From positions 868,001 to 932,000 of the forward strand of contig NZ_JBHUGS010000002.1 of assembly GCF_042682045.1 (NCBI RefSeq): a stretch of 64,000 nt of DNA, in the 5' to 3' direction. The position numbers were made by a program, and so were the translations under genes. The notes beneath the pieces are model-generated. The model saw nothing but the letters and a program-made list of their open reading frames with translations. It searched no databases and was not told the origin of the DNA. Position 1 is the stretch's first letter. Each line of letters starts with the position of its first letter. Positions 7,760 through 16,113 of this stretch are shown here, piece by piece. This DNA comes from Sphingomonas_R arantia (GTDB lineage: Bacteria > Pseudomonadota > Alphaproteobacteria > Sphingomonadales > Sphingomonadaceae).

Positions 7760-9229
7760 CTATCCGTAAACGATCAGCTTCACCTTGCTGCCCGGCGTCA
7801 GGCGGTCCTGCGCCTCGAGCGCGTTCAGCACCAGGAACCGCTCGCGCTGCCGATCGGAATAGGCCATCCGCCGCGCCAGCGTGTCGATCGTGTCGCTCGC
7901 CGCCACCGTCACAACGCGGATCCGCCGCGCCTTCACCGCCGCCGCCTGCGCCGCGGTCAGCCGCGTCATCGACTGCACCATCGACGAAAACGGCCCCAGG
8001 CCCTGCCCAGCTGGCGTGATAACGACGAAGTGATAGGCCGACGTCGGGCTCGCCTGATACGCCACGACGGACACGTCGACGGACCCGCTCTGCGTCTGCG
8101 CGGTCGTCGAAAATACGCTGCTGGCAAAACCGTTGATCGTCGTCGCACGCACTGCGTCGCGTGGCGCCCCCGACTGGGCACCCACCCCGCGCAGCACCGT
8201 GTCGATATAGGCCGGCAATCCGCCCGCACCCATCACGCCGCCCGCAAACTGCGCCTTGCCGCCCGTCCCGCTGACCGTCACCGCCTGGGTCCCGTTCGAC
8301 ACGGCAAAGCCCTGCGGCGCGGTGAACGCGATGCGCAGCGCCGGATGGACGAAGCGCGTGCCATCGACCACGCCCTGCTTCGGATCGTCGCCGTACAGCG
8401 TGCCGTCGACCGCCGCCAGGAACGCATCGCGCCCGCGGGCGCCCGTCCCCTCGGGCTTCCCGCCCGCCAGCCGTGCCGCGACCTTCCGCGCGTTATCCAC
8501 GCGCGCGCCGGGATCAGGATGGGTGCTCGCCCACGCCGGCACGCCACGACTTTCCGCACCCTGCGTCTCGGCATCCAGATTCGTCTGCGCCTGCAACGAC
8601 GCCAGCATGGTGGACGCCGCATAGGGATCGTAACCCGCCCCGACCAGGTAACGGATGCCCAGATCGTCCGCCTCGATCTCCTGCGACCGGCTGTAGCGCA
8701 GCGTCAGCAGCTGCGCGCCCGTGCCTACGCCGCGCGACAGGATGTCACCGAACCCCGAATCACCCGCGACGGCACCGACCAGTACCTGCCCGATCGCGCC
8801 CAGGATCGAATTGCGCCGGCTCTTCGACTCGCGCTTCTGCGCATGGCGCGCCGCGACATGGCCCACCTCGTGCCCCAGCACCGACGCCAGCTCCGCCTCG
8901 TCGTTCATCAGGCCGGTCAGCTGCCGCGTCACGTAGACATAGCCACCGGGGATCGCGAACGCGTTGTTCACCGGCGAATTGAGCAACGCGATGTTGAAAT
9001 CGGCCTGCGAATTGGACAGGCCGGACTGCACCGCGATCCGCCGCCCGACGCGCGTCACATACGCCGCCTGCGGCCCCGCATAGGTCCCGCCATATTCCGC
9101 CAGCAGCTGCGGGTTCGCCTTCGCCCCCGTCGCCTTGTCGCTCGCCGAAATGCTGCTCGTCTGGCTAACCCCGTATCCCGCGGTCGCGATCAACGCGGCG
9201 AACGTCGCCACGGCGAAAATCGGCTTCAT
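7760..9229 (-). CDS. M48-family periplasmic metalloprotease (BepA/LoiP-like) with C-terminal LysM-like region
   Basis: Exported zinc peptidase (489 aa). An N-terminal signal segment (about residues 1-22) precedes the M48 domain: zinc site H120-E121-V-G-H124 and the downstream EIEADDLG (E184/E186) that supplies the third ligand. After a linker the last 60 residues (VVTVAASDTIDTLARRM and on) resemble a LysM module. By analogy with BepA it would degrade misassembled outer-membrane proteins. It follows accA by 50 bases on the same strand. Confidence 0.88.
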   Translation of the reverse strand: MKPIFAVATFAALIATAGYGVSQTSSISASDKATGAKANPQLLAEYGGTYAGPQAAYVTRVGRRIAVQSGLSNSQADFNIALLNSPVNNAFAIPGGYVYVTRQLTGLMNDEAELASVLGHEVGHVAARHAQKRESKSRRNSILGAIGQVLVGAVAGDSGFGDILSRGVGTGAQLLTLRYSRSQEIEADDLGIRYLVGAGYDPYAASTMLASLQAQTNLDAETQGAESRGVPAWASTHPDPGARVDNARKVAARLAGGKPEGTGARGRDAFLAAVDGTLYGDDPKQGVVDGTRFVHPALRIAFTAPQGFAVSNGTQAVTVSGTGGKAQFAGGVMGAGGLPAYIDTVLRGVGAQSGAPRDAVRATTINGFASSVFSTTAQTQSGSVDVSVVAYQASPTSAYHFVVITPAGQGLGPFSSMVQSMTRLTAAQAAAVKARRIRVVTVAASDTIDTLARRMAYSDRQRERFLVLNALEAQDRLTPGSKVKLIVYG

Positions 9230-9279
9230 GACATCGTCCCCTGTTCGTTCGGCCCCTCTTGAGGAGGCCTATCGCGAAA

Positions 9280-10221
9280 CTACCCGATCCTCAAAAACTT
9301 CTCGCGCCGTTCCGTGCGCAGCTGTTCGGGACGCAGCGGCGCCAGCGTGTCGAGCTCCTCGCCGATCGCATCGGCCAGCGCGGCGATCGCCTTCGGCCGG
9401 TCACGATGCGCGCCACCCATCGGTTCGGGCACGATCCGGTCGATCACGCCTAGCCGCAACAGGTCGTTCGCGGTGATCTTCATCGCCTCCGCCGCATCGG
9501 GCGCGCGGTCCGACGTCCGCCACAGGATCGACGCGCAACCCTCGGGGGAGATTACCGAATAGACCGCATGTTCGAACATCAGCACGCGGTTGGCGGCGGC
9601 CAGCGCGATCGCCCCGCCGGACCCGCCCTCGCCCACCACCGCGGTCACCATCGGCACGCCCAGCGCCAGGCATGCCTCGGTCGACCGGGCGATCGCCTCG
9701 GCCTGCCCGCGCTCCTCCGCCTGGATGCCGGGAAACGCACCGGACGTGTCGACCAGGGTGACAACCGGCAGGCCGAACCGGTCCGCCAGCTCCATCAAGC
9801 GGATCGCCTTGCGATATCCTTCCGGCTTGGCCATCCCGAAATTGTGCCGCAACCGGCTCGTCGTATCGTCGCCCTTCTCATGGCCGATCACCATTGCGCG
9901 CCGTCCGCCGATCCGCCCGAACCCGCCGATGATCGCCTTGTCGTCGGCAAACGCGCGGTCGCCGCACAACGGCAGAAAGTCCTCGACGAAGCCCGCGACG
10001 TAGTCCTTGAAGTGCGGCCGTTCCGCATGGCGCGCGACCTGCGTCTTCTGCCACGGCGTCAACTTGGCATAGGTCTGCTGCAGCAACGCATCGGACTTCG
10101 CCTCCAGCTTGGCGATCTCCGGCGCGATGTCGATCGTCCCGGCCACCGCGCTTTCGCGCAGTTCGACGATCTTCGCCTGCAATTCGGCAATGGGTTTTTC
10201 GAAGTCGAGGAAAGCAACCAT
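9280..10221 (-). CDS. accA: Acetyl-CoA carboxylase, carboxyltransferase subunit alpha
   Basis: Alpha half (313 aa) of the carboxyltransferase that makes malonyl-CoA, the first committed step of fatty acid synthesis; the beta subunit (accD) is not in the window. Family marks are the N-terminal FEKPIAELQAKI helix, GDRAFADDKAIIGGFGRI, the GMAKPEGYRKAIRLM segment, the TLVDTSGAFPGIQAEERGQ loop and the GEGGSGGAIALA oxyanion-hole region. It starts 11 bases after the xerD stop. Confidence 0.97.
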   Translation of the reverse strand: MVAFLDFEKPIAELQAKIVELRESAVAGTIDIAPEIAKLEAKSDALLQQTYAKLTPWQKTQVARHAERPHFKDYVAGFVEDFLPLCGDRAFADDKAIIGGFGRIGGRRAMVIGHEKGDDTTSRLRHNFGMAKPEGYRKAIRLMELADRFGLPVVTLVDTSGAFPGIQAEERGQAEAIARSTEACLALGVPMVTAVVGEGGSGGAIALAAANRVLMFEHAVYSVISPEGCASILWRTSDRAPDAAEAMKITANDLLRLGVIDRIVPEPMGGAHRDRPKAIAALADAIGEELDTLAPLRPEQLRTERREKFLRIG

Positions 10222-10232
10222 AGGTCGCGCGG

Positions 10233-11135
10233 TTAAGCGCCGCGGCGGGTCGCGTCAACGAGCGGATGCCTTGCATTGACCAGCGCGACCAGCCGCGCGC
10301 CGTCGACATGCGTATAGATCTGCGTCGTGCTGATGTCCGCATGGCCCAGCATCGCCTGCAACGCGCGCAGGTCCGCCCCGCCTTCCAACAGGTGCGTCGC
10401 GAACGCATGGCGCAGGACATGCGGGCTGATCCGGTCCGGCGCGATCCCCACCGCCGCACCGACTTCGCGCACAAGCTGGAACAGCCGCACCCGGCTGACA
10501 TGCCCCGTCCGCGACGGGAACAGGTAGATGCCACCCGGCAACGTCGCGCGCCACGCCGCCACCGCCGCGCGCGCCCGGTCCGATATCGGCACCAGCCGCT
10601 CCGCCCCGCCCTTGCCCGACAGGATCAGGTAGGGCTGGTCCGGTCGCACCGCATGCAGCGGCAACGACACCAGCTCCGTCGCGCGCAGGCCCGATCCGTA
10701 GAGCAGCTCCAGCATCGCCGACAGTCGCAGCGCCGCCCACTCGCCGTCCTCGATCCGCCGCGCGACCTCGCGGAACAACGCCTCGACATCGCCGCGCGCC
10801 AGCACCTTCGGCAACCCCCGCGCGCCCACCGGCCGCGGCAGCGCATCGGACGGATCGTCCGCGCGGATGCCGTCATCCACCAGGAACCGATAGAACCGCC
10901 GCAACGCCGCCGCCTTGCGCGCCACGCTGGTCCGCGCCAACGGCAGCCACGCCTCGCCCAGCCGCCCCAGATCGCCCGCATCCGCCCGCACCAGCGCCCG
11001 CCCGAGCAGCGTCGACGCACCGTCCAAGTCGGTCCGGTACGCCAGGATCGTGTTGCGCGCCGCGCCGGCCTCGGCCGCCATCATCTCGAGAAACCGATCG
11101 ATCGCCGCCGCGTCGGACACCGCGCGGTCCGTCAC
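10233..11135 (-). CDS. xerD: Tyrosine recombinase XerD
   Basis: Site-specific recombinase (300 aa) that with XerC resolves chromosome dimers at dif under FtsK control. The N-terminal SAM-like domain spans about residues 8-90 and the catalytic domain about 110-290. All catalytic residues are visible: R151, K175, H239-x-x-R242, H265 and the nucleophile Y274. It could in principle be XerC, but the adjacency to accA and the sequence fit XerD. It lies 4 bases after the 629-aa gene and is part of the same - strand run. Confidence 0.9.
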   Translation of the reverse strand: MTDRAVSDAAAIDRFLEMMAAEAGAARNTILAYRTDLDGASTLLGRALVRADAGDLGRLGEAWLPLARTSVARKAAALRRFYRFLVDDGIRADDPSDALPRPVGARGLPKVLARGDVEALFREVARRIEDGEWAALRLSAMLELLYGSGLRATELVSLPLHAVRPDQPYLILSGKGGAERLVPISDRARAAVAAWRATLPGGIYLFPSRTGHVSRVRLFQLVREVGAAVGIAPDRISPHVLRHAFATHLLEGGADLRALQAMLGHADISTTQIYTHVDGARLVALVNARHPLVDATRRGA

Positions 11136-11139
11136 GACG

Positions 11140-13029
11140 TCACAGCCGCGCCATCGCCTCGGCCGCCATCATCCGCGCCTCACCGTCCAGCCCGACGCGG
11201 TTCAACGCGGTCAGGATGCGGTAGAAATGCGCCGGCGGCACACCCTGCCAGTTCGGCGTCTGCATGCCGGTCGCTGCCAGGATCGCGACCGTCCCGGCCT
11301 CGCCCCGCGCCGCCGCCGCGTCCAGTACGCGCGTGAAACTGTCCTGTGCGCGAAAATCGATCCCCGCCGCGGTGCCCAGCCGGTCGCGCTCGTCCGCCGG
11401 CATCCGCCCCAGCCCGGCCAGCGCCGCGATCAGCAACCGCGACTTGGTCGGTCCACCCCCGCCGCCGCTCTCGACGAACGCCTCGATCCGGGCTGCGCTC
11501 AAGTCCACCTCGGGCTGAGGCGCGCCCACCGCCAGCATCGCCCACGCCGCATCGGCATCCAGCCCGCTCTCGTCAGCCACGACCGTGGCCCAGCGATTCG
11601 CCTGGATATCCAGCCCGGCCGAGAACATCGCGGAGATCAGCCGCCGCGTCTGCGCCTCGGGCGTCTCACCCGGCGCGATGCCGGCCGCCGCCCGCGCGGT
11701 CAGGATGTCGGCGGCATAGGCATCGTCACCGATCGCGCTATTGCCCCACAACAAGCTGAGCGCACCCAGCCGCGCCGCGCGGTCGCCGATATAGGCGGTG
11801 CGCAACCGGCCCGCGTCGGTGCCGTCGAGATCCTCGACATCCGTCCGGTCCGCCACAGCGCCATAAAGATCGACCAGCGTCGCACTGGAAAACACGCCCA
11901 GCCGCGCCGCCGTCCGCGCCGCCGCCACGCGCGCTTCCGGCGTCAGCATCGGCGCTCGCGCCGCCCAGGCGCGGACATGCGGTCCGACCGAATTATACAA
12001 CCCGTCCGGGATCGGCACGGCCAGCGCGCTCGCCACGCCGAACCGCCACGCGGTCAGCGCATCGACGCCCTCCCATTCGATCGTGATCGACCGGCGGCCG
12101 TTATTGCCCGCCCCCACGACCTTTTCCGCCAGCAATACGTCGATCCCGCGCGCCTTGCGCCCGCGCCGTGCCTGATCGATCAGCGCACTCGCCAGCGACG
12201 GTTCGCCCGACAGCCCCGCGCACATCGCGCGCGCCATCGGCCAGATCGGCTCCTTGCTCATCGTCGCGGCGATCGGCTGCAACGGACACAGCGCCGCCGG
12301 GTCCGCATTGGCCAGCGCCACCTGCGTCGCCACCGCAAGCAGCTTCGGCGTGAACCGGTCGACGTCGATGCTGTCGACCAGCATCCGCGCCGCATCCGCC
12401 TCGCCCATCCGCAGCAGCAGCCACGCGCGCTCCGCGACCCAGTCCGCCCCGTTCAGGCGGGCAGGCGTCTCGGTCGCGGTCAGCAGGGCGCGACGCAGCA
12501 GCATATGCCCCCACCGCGATGCGATCGGCGCATCCATCCGCCGCATCAGCGTCGACAGGAACCGCCCGTCCGCGCGGCCGAACTCGCCGGCGCCAAGCCC
12601 CTCCGGCCCGGTGCCGAGCGGTCCGATCCCGTCGACCGGCCGACGCGCCGTCTCCGGCACGTCGAACGTCTCTTCCGGCGGCGCATCGGGATCGACCTCC
12701 TCGATCGCGTCGCCCGTCCCCTCGTCCGGCGCGACCGTCGTCGTGCCCGGGGCCGACGCGGCCGCAGGGGCCGGCGCCAGGTTCAGGTCCGCCGGCGACA
12801 GCGTCAGCGGCGTTCCGGGCGCAGCCGTGCCCGTTGCAGTGCCCGCCCGCGGACGCGGCGCAGGACGCTCCGCTGGCGGCGTCGGCGCAGGCGTATCGCC
12901 GAACCCGGGCGGCAGGATCGACTCAGGCGCGGACTGCCCGCCGGCGGGGCTGAGCGTCGGGCCGATCGCGATCCCGACGCTCAGCAGCGCAGCGCCGACC
13001 AGCAGGGCGCTATTGCGCCGCTGCTTCAT
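11140..13029 (-). CDS. Conserved hypothetical exported or membrane-anchored protein (629 aa)
   Basis: I do not recognise a family. The product starts with a basic residue cluster and a hydrophobic helix (about residues 8-25: signal or anchor), then a Pro/Ala-rich low-complexity stretch (about 30-90), and about 500 residues rich in Ala and Leu with many short helical segments, suggesting an alpha-helical repeat domain such as TPR-like. No catalytic motif is seen. Its start overlaps the end of the 45-aa gene by 20 bases and its stop is 4 bases before xerD, so it is cotranscribed with xerD and accA. It may act in the periplasm. Confidence 0.75.
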   Translation of the reverse strand: MKQRRNSALLVGAALLSVGIAIGPTLSPAGGQSAPESILPPGFGDTPAPTPPAERPAPRPRAGTATGTAAPGTPLTLSPADLNLAPAPAAASAPGTTTVAPDEGTGDAIEEVDPDAPPEETFDVPETARRPVDGIGPLGTGPEGLGAGEFGRADGRFLSTLMRRMDAPIASRWGHMLLRRALLTATETPARLNGADWVAERAWLLLRMGEADAARMLVDSIDVDRFTPKLLAVATQVALANADPAALCPLQPIAATMSKEPIWPMARAMCAGLSGEPSLASALIDQARRGRKARGIDVLLAEKVVGAGNNGRRSITIEWEGVDALTAWRFGVASALAVPIPDGLYNSVGPHVRAWAARAPMLTPEARVAAARTAARLGVFSSATLVDLYGAVADRTDVEDLDGTDAGRLRTAYIGDRAARLGALSLLWGNSAIGDDAYAADILTARAAAGIAPGETPEAQTRRLISAMFSAGLDIQANRWATVVADESGLDADAAWAMLAVGAPQPEVDLSAARIEAFVESGGGGGPTKSRLLIAALAGLGRMPADERDRLGTAAGIDFRAQDSFTRVLDAAAARGEAGTVAILAATGMQTPNWQGVPPAHFYRILTALNRVGLDGEARMMAAEAMARL

Positions 13030-13147
13030 TCAGCATGTCCTTTTCGACCGTCTTCGGCGCGATTTTTGTGTCCATCGATCCCAGTGCGACGGCGATGCCG
13101 ACGACGACCAGCAGGCCCACGATGAGGAGAATAAGGCTACGCGACAT
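13010..13147 (-). CDS. Small single-pass membrane protein (45 aa)
   Basis: Below the usual size cut-off. The ATG at 13145-13147 opens a frame starting MSRSLILLIVGLLVVVGIAV, which is almost pure membrane helix (about residues 4-22), followed by a polar tail with DTKIAPKTVEKDM. The stop at 13010-13012 lies inside the next gene (20-base overlap), so the two are probably translationally coupled. Support comes from position, codon choice and the clean hydrophobic profile; I know no family name. Confidence 0.6.
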   Translation of the reverse strand: MSRSLILLIVGLLVVVGIAVALGSMDTKIAPKTVEKDMLNEAAAQ

Positions 13148-13195
13148 GACAGAGATCGTCCCGAATGATCAAAAATACCCCGGCTCCGGCCTTTT

Positions 13196-13224
13196 TTGCC
13201 GGCGGTCGCGTGCTTGTGTATAGC
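13196..13224 (+). promoter_or_regulatory. Candidate sigma-70-type promoter for aroK
   Basis: TTGCCG (13196-13201) and TATAGC (13219-13224) are separated by 17 bases, in an AT-richer patch between the divergent 45-aa gene and aroK. Transcription would begin about at the aroK ATG (13234), implying a very short or leaderless message. Sequence match is four of six at each box. Confidence 0.4.
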
Positions 13225-13233
13225 CCCGCCGTC

Positions 13234-13884
13234 ATGTCCGAAAGCCCCCAGCCGAAAAGGCGGCGTCCGCCCCGCCGGGCGGCCAGCCGAACGACCGAAC
13301 GCCCGGTCGATCGCCCGAACGATCGCGCCGCCCCGCGCCCCGACCTCATCCTGCCGCCGCGCGTCGAGAACGCGCGCGAACCCACCATCGTGCTCGTCGG
13401 CCTGATGGGCGTCGGCAAGACCACGATCGGCCGCCGGCTGGCCGCGCGGCTGCGGCTCGGCTTCGTCGATACGGATCGGGAAATCGAGCGCGCATCCGGC
13501 ATGTCGATCCCGGAAATCTTCGCGCGGTTCGGCGAGGCGCATTTTCGCGACGGCGAACGCCGCGTGATCCGCCGGCTCCTCCAGGGCCGCCGCGTCGTGC
13601 TCGCGACCGGCGGCGGCGCGTTCATGGACGAGGAGACGCGCGCGCTCATCCTGTCGCGCGCAACCGCCGTCTGGCTCGACGCCGATCTCGACGTGCTGGC
13701 CGAACGCGTCTCGCGTCGCCAGGGCACCCGCCCGCTGCTCACCGGCGCCGATCCGCGTACCGTGTTGGGCGAGCTGGCCGCGGTCCGCAACCCGATCTAC
13801 GCGCTCGCCCCGGTCCATGTCCGCAGCGAACCGTTGCCGCACGAAGCCACCGTCACCGCCATCCTGAAGGCCATGCGCAGATGA
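13234..13884 (+). CDS. aroK: Shikimate kinase with a basic N-terminal extension
   Basis: Phosphorylates shikimate at the 3-position in aromatic amino acid synthesis. Product of 216 aa, some 45 longer than typical AroK because of an Arg/Pro-rich N-terminus (residues 1-50). Walker A GLMGVGKT lies at 56-63, the shikimate-binding DTDREIE and FGEAHFRDGE regions follow, then ATGGGAF and the LID region RQGTRPLL. The ATG at 13234 was chosen; an in-frame ATG at 13165 would put the promoter-like boxes inside the gene. It overlaps aroB by four bases (ATGA). Confidence 0.93.
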   Translation: MSESPQPKRRRPPRRAASRTTERPVDRPNDRAAPRPDLILPPRVENAREPTIVLVGLMGVGKTTIGRRLAARLRLGFVDTDREIERASGMSIPEIFARFGEAHFRDGERRVIRRLLQGRRVVLATGGGAFMDEETRALILSRATAVWLDADLDVLAERVSRRQGTRPLLTGADPRTVLGELAAVRNPIYALAPVHVRSEPLPHEATVTAILKAMRR

Positions 13885-14975
13885 CCACGATCCCCGTTGC
13901 ACTGGGCGACCGCAGCTACGACGTCGCGATCGCCGACGGCGCACTCGACACCGCCGGCCCGCGCCTCGCCCAGTGGCTCGGCACCCGTCCGATCATCGTC
14001 GTGACGGACGAGAATGTCGCCGCGGCCCAGCTCCCGCGCCTGCTCGCCGGGCTCGGCCGACCCGCCGAAACCGTCGTGCTGCCCGCCGGTGAAGCGACCA
14101 AGAGCTGGCAGGGGCTGGCGCTGCTCTGCGACCGTCTGCTCGCCGCGGGCGTCGAACGCAGCGACCATATCGTCGCGTTCGGCGGCGGCGTGATCGGCGA
14201 TCTCGTCGGGTTCGCCGCCGCCATCGTCAAGCGCGGCTGCGGCTTCGTCCAGATCCCCACCTCGCTGCTGGCGCAGGTCGACAGCTCGGTCGGCGGCAAG
14301 ACCGCGATCAACACGCCGGCCGGCAAGAACCTCGTCGGCGCGTTCCACCAGCCCGCGCACGTCCTGATCGACCCGACCGTCCTCGATTCGCTCGACGCCC
14401 GCCAGACCCGCGCGGGCTATGCCGAAGTCGTCAAATACGGCCTGATCGACGATCCGGCCTTCTTCGCCTGGTGCGACGCCAATGTCGCCGACCTGCTCGC
14501 CGGCAACCCTGCCGCCCGTACCCACGCGATCGCGCACAGCGTCGCGGCCAAGGCGCGGATCGTCGCCGCCGACGAACGCGAAACCGCCGGCGTCCGCGCG
14601 CTCCTCAACCTCGGCCACACCTTCGGCCACGCGCTGGAGGCGGACACCGGCTTCTCCGACCGCTTGCTCCACGGCGAGGCCGTCGCCGCCGGCATCGCAC
14701 TCGCCCACCGCTACTCGGTCCGCACCGGCCTCTGCCCCGCGGCGGACGCAGCACGCGTTACGGACCACCTCCGCCGCGTCGGTCTCCCCGCCGGGCTCGG
14801 CGACGCCGGCGTCACTGCGTCGGGCGCAGCGCTCATCGATCACATGGCGCACGACAAGAAGATGGCGGCGGGCAAGCTCCCCTTCCTCCTCACCCGCGGC
14901 ATCGGCCAGACCTTCCTGGCGTCCGACGTCGACCTGAAGGACGTTGCCCGCTTCCTCGACGAGGATCGCGGCTGA
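13881..14975 (+). CDS. aroB: 3-dehydroquinate synthase
   Basis: Converts DAHP to 3-dehydroquinate using NAD and a divalent metal. The 364-aa product has the NAD-binding FGGGVIGDLVGFAAA segment, the substrate-binding PTSLLAQVDSSVGGKTAINTPAGKN block, the metal ligand region LNLGHTFGHALE and LLHGEAVAAG with its histidine, and the C-terminal HDKKMAAGKLPFLL. The start overlaps the aroK stop (ATGA), so the two are coupled, as is usual in proteobacteria. Confidence 0.97.
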   Translation: MTTIPVALGDRSYDVAIADGALDTAGPRLAQWLGTRPIIVVTDENVAAAQLPRLLAGLGRPAETVVLPAGEATKSWQGLALLCDRLLAAGVERSDHIVAFGGGVIGDLVGFAAAIVKRGCGFVQIPTSLLAQVDSSVGGKTAINTPAGKNLVGAFHQPAHVLIDPTVLDSLDARQTRAGYAEVVKYGLIDDPAFFAWCDANVADLLAGNPAARTHAIAHSVAAKARIVAADERETAGVRALLNLGHTFGHALEADTGFSDRLLHGEAVAAGIALAHRYSVRTGLCPAADAARVTDHLRRVGLPAGLGDAGVTASGAALIDHMAHDKKMAAGKLPFLLTRGIGQTFLASDVDLKDVARFLDEDRG

Positions 14976-14976
14976 C

Positions 14977-15135
14977 ATGCCCAACGGCGTCCACAAATCC
15001 AACCTCCCCACCAAGGACTGCCTCGCCTGCGGCCGCCCTTTCACCTGGCGCAAGAAATGGGAACGCGACTGGGACAACGTGAAGTTCTGCTCCGACGCCT
15101 GCCGCAAGAAGGGCGCCGCGAAGAGCGCGACCTGA
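14977..15135 (+). CDS. DUF2256 small zinc-ribbon-like protein
   Basis: A 52-aa basic protein with CLACGRPFTWRKKWERDW and FCSDACR: four cysteines (C15, C18, C38, C42) likely bind zinc, and the FTWRKKW core is the hallmark of DUF2256. Function is unknown in the family. The ATG at 14977, one base after the aroB stop, was preferred to an upstream in-frame start inside aroB. It is the third gene of the aroK-aroB unit. Confidence 0.85.
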   Translation: MPNGVHKSNLPTKDCLACGRPFTWRKKWERDWDNVKFCSDACRKKGAAKSAT

Positions 15136-15143
15136 CCCCGTCA

Positions 15144-15210
15144 GTTCCCCGGCGCAGGCCGGGGCCTAGATGAGACGGCTGCACCTAGGCCCCGGCCTGT
15201 GCCGAGGAAC
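15144..15210. repeat. 67-bp imperfect palindrome, family C
   Basis: Arms 15144-15169 and 15185-15210 (26 bases, two mismatches; core GGCCGGGGCCTAG) flank a 15-base loop, between the convergent DUF2256 gene and serB. A single arm of the same family occurs at 43411-43436. It may serve as a transcription stop for both genes, though no T-run follows. Confidence 0.75.
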
Positions 15211-15228
15211 GCGCAACGCTTCGAAGCC

Positions 15229-16113
15229 TCACCCCAAAACCCACTCCGCCCGCGGGATGCCCTGCGCGTACAACAACGCACTCAAATCCCCACTCTCGAT
15301 CCGCGCGCCCGCCGCAGCCGCAGTCTTCGGCTTGGCATGATAGGCCACCCCCAACCCCGCCGCCTCGATCATCGGAATGTCGTTCGCGCCGTCGCCAACC
15401 GCGAGCACCTCGCCCAGCTCCAGCCCACCAGCCGCAGCCTCCGACACCAACAAAGCCCGCTTCGTCGCCGCGCCAACGATCGGCCGGCGCACCGTCCCCG
15501 CCAGCATGCCGCCCTCGATCTCCAGCACGTTGGACACCGCCAGATCAAAGCCGATCTCCGCCGCCACGCGGTCCGCGAACACCGTGAACCCGCCCGACAC
15601 CAGCACCGCCCGTGCGCCCGCCGCCTTCATCGTGCGCACCAGCGCCCGCGCGCCCGGCATCACCCGCACCCGCTCGGCGTAGCAGCGGTCGATCACCCCC
15701 ACGTCCAGCCCGCGCAACAACGCGACCCGCGCATCCAGCGCCGCCTCGAAATCCAGTTCCCCACGCATCGCCCGCTCGGTCACTTCAGCGACCTCCGCCT
15801 TGATCCCGGCATAGTCGGCCAGTTCGTCGATGCATTCGACCGTGATCATCGTCGAATCCATGTCCGCGATGATCATCCGCTTCCGCCGATCCTCGGCCCG
15901 CTGCACCACCACGTCGACACCAGGGAACAGCCCCTCCAGCGCCGCGCGCGCCGCCACGCCGTCCGCGCGCATCACCGTTATGTCCGCTGCGACGCCCGGT
16001 TCGATCCACGCGACAGCGCCCGGAACGCCGCCAACGCCCGCAATCGCATCGCACGCCTGTTCGATCGTGCGCGCATCCAGCCGATCCGATGCTATCAGCG
16101 TCGCGATGACCAT
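15229..16113 (-). CDS. serB: Phosphoserine phosphatase
   Basis: Last step of serine synthesis (294 aa). An N-terminal ACT-like regulatory region (about residues 1-75) precedes the HAD domain: nucleophile motif DMDSTMI, motif II VLVSGGFTVFA, and motif IV VGDGANDIPMIEAAGLGVA. The ATG at 16111-16113 matches the usual sphingomonad N-terminus (MVIATLIA); the upstream frame extension is antisense to miaA. Its start codon shares two bases with that of divergent miaA. Confidence 0.94.
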   Translation of the reverse strand: MVIATLIASDRLDARTIEQACDAIAGVGGVPGAVAWIEPGVAADITVMRADGVAARAALEGLFPGVDVVVQRAEDRRKRMIIADMDSTMITVECIDELADYAGIKAEVAEVTERAMRGELDFEAALDARVALLRGLDVGVIDRCYAERVRVMPGARALVRTMKAAGARAVLVSGGFTVFADRVAAEIGFDLAVSNVLEIEGGMLAGTVRRPIVGAATKRALLVSEAAAGGLELGEVLAVGDGANDIPMIEAAGLGVAYHAKPKTAAAAGARIESGDLSALLYAQGIPRAEWVLG

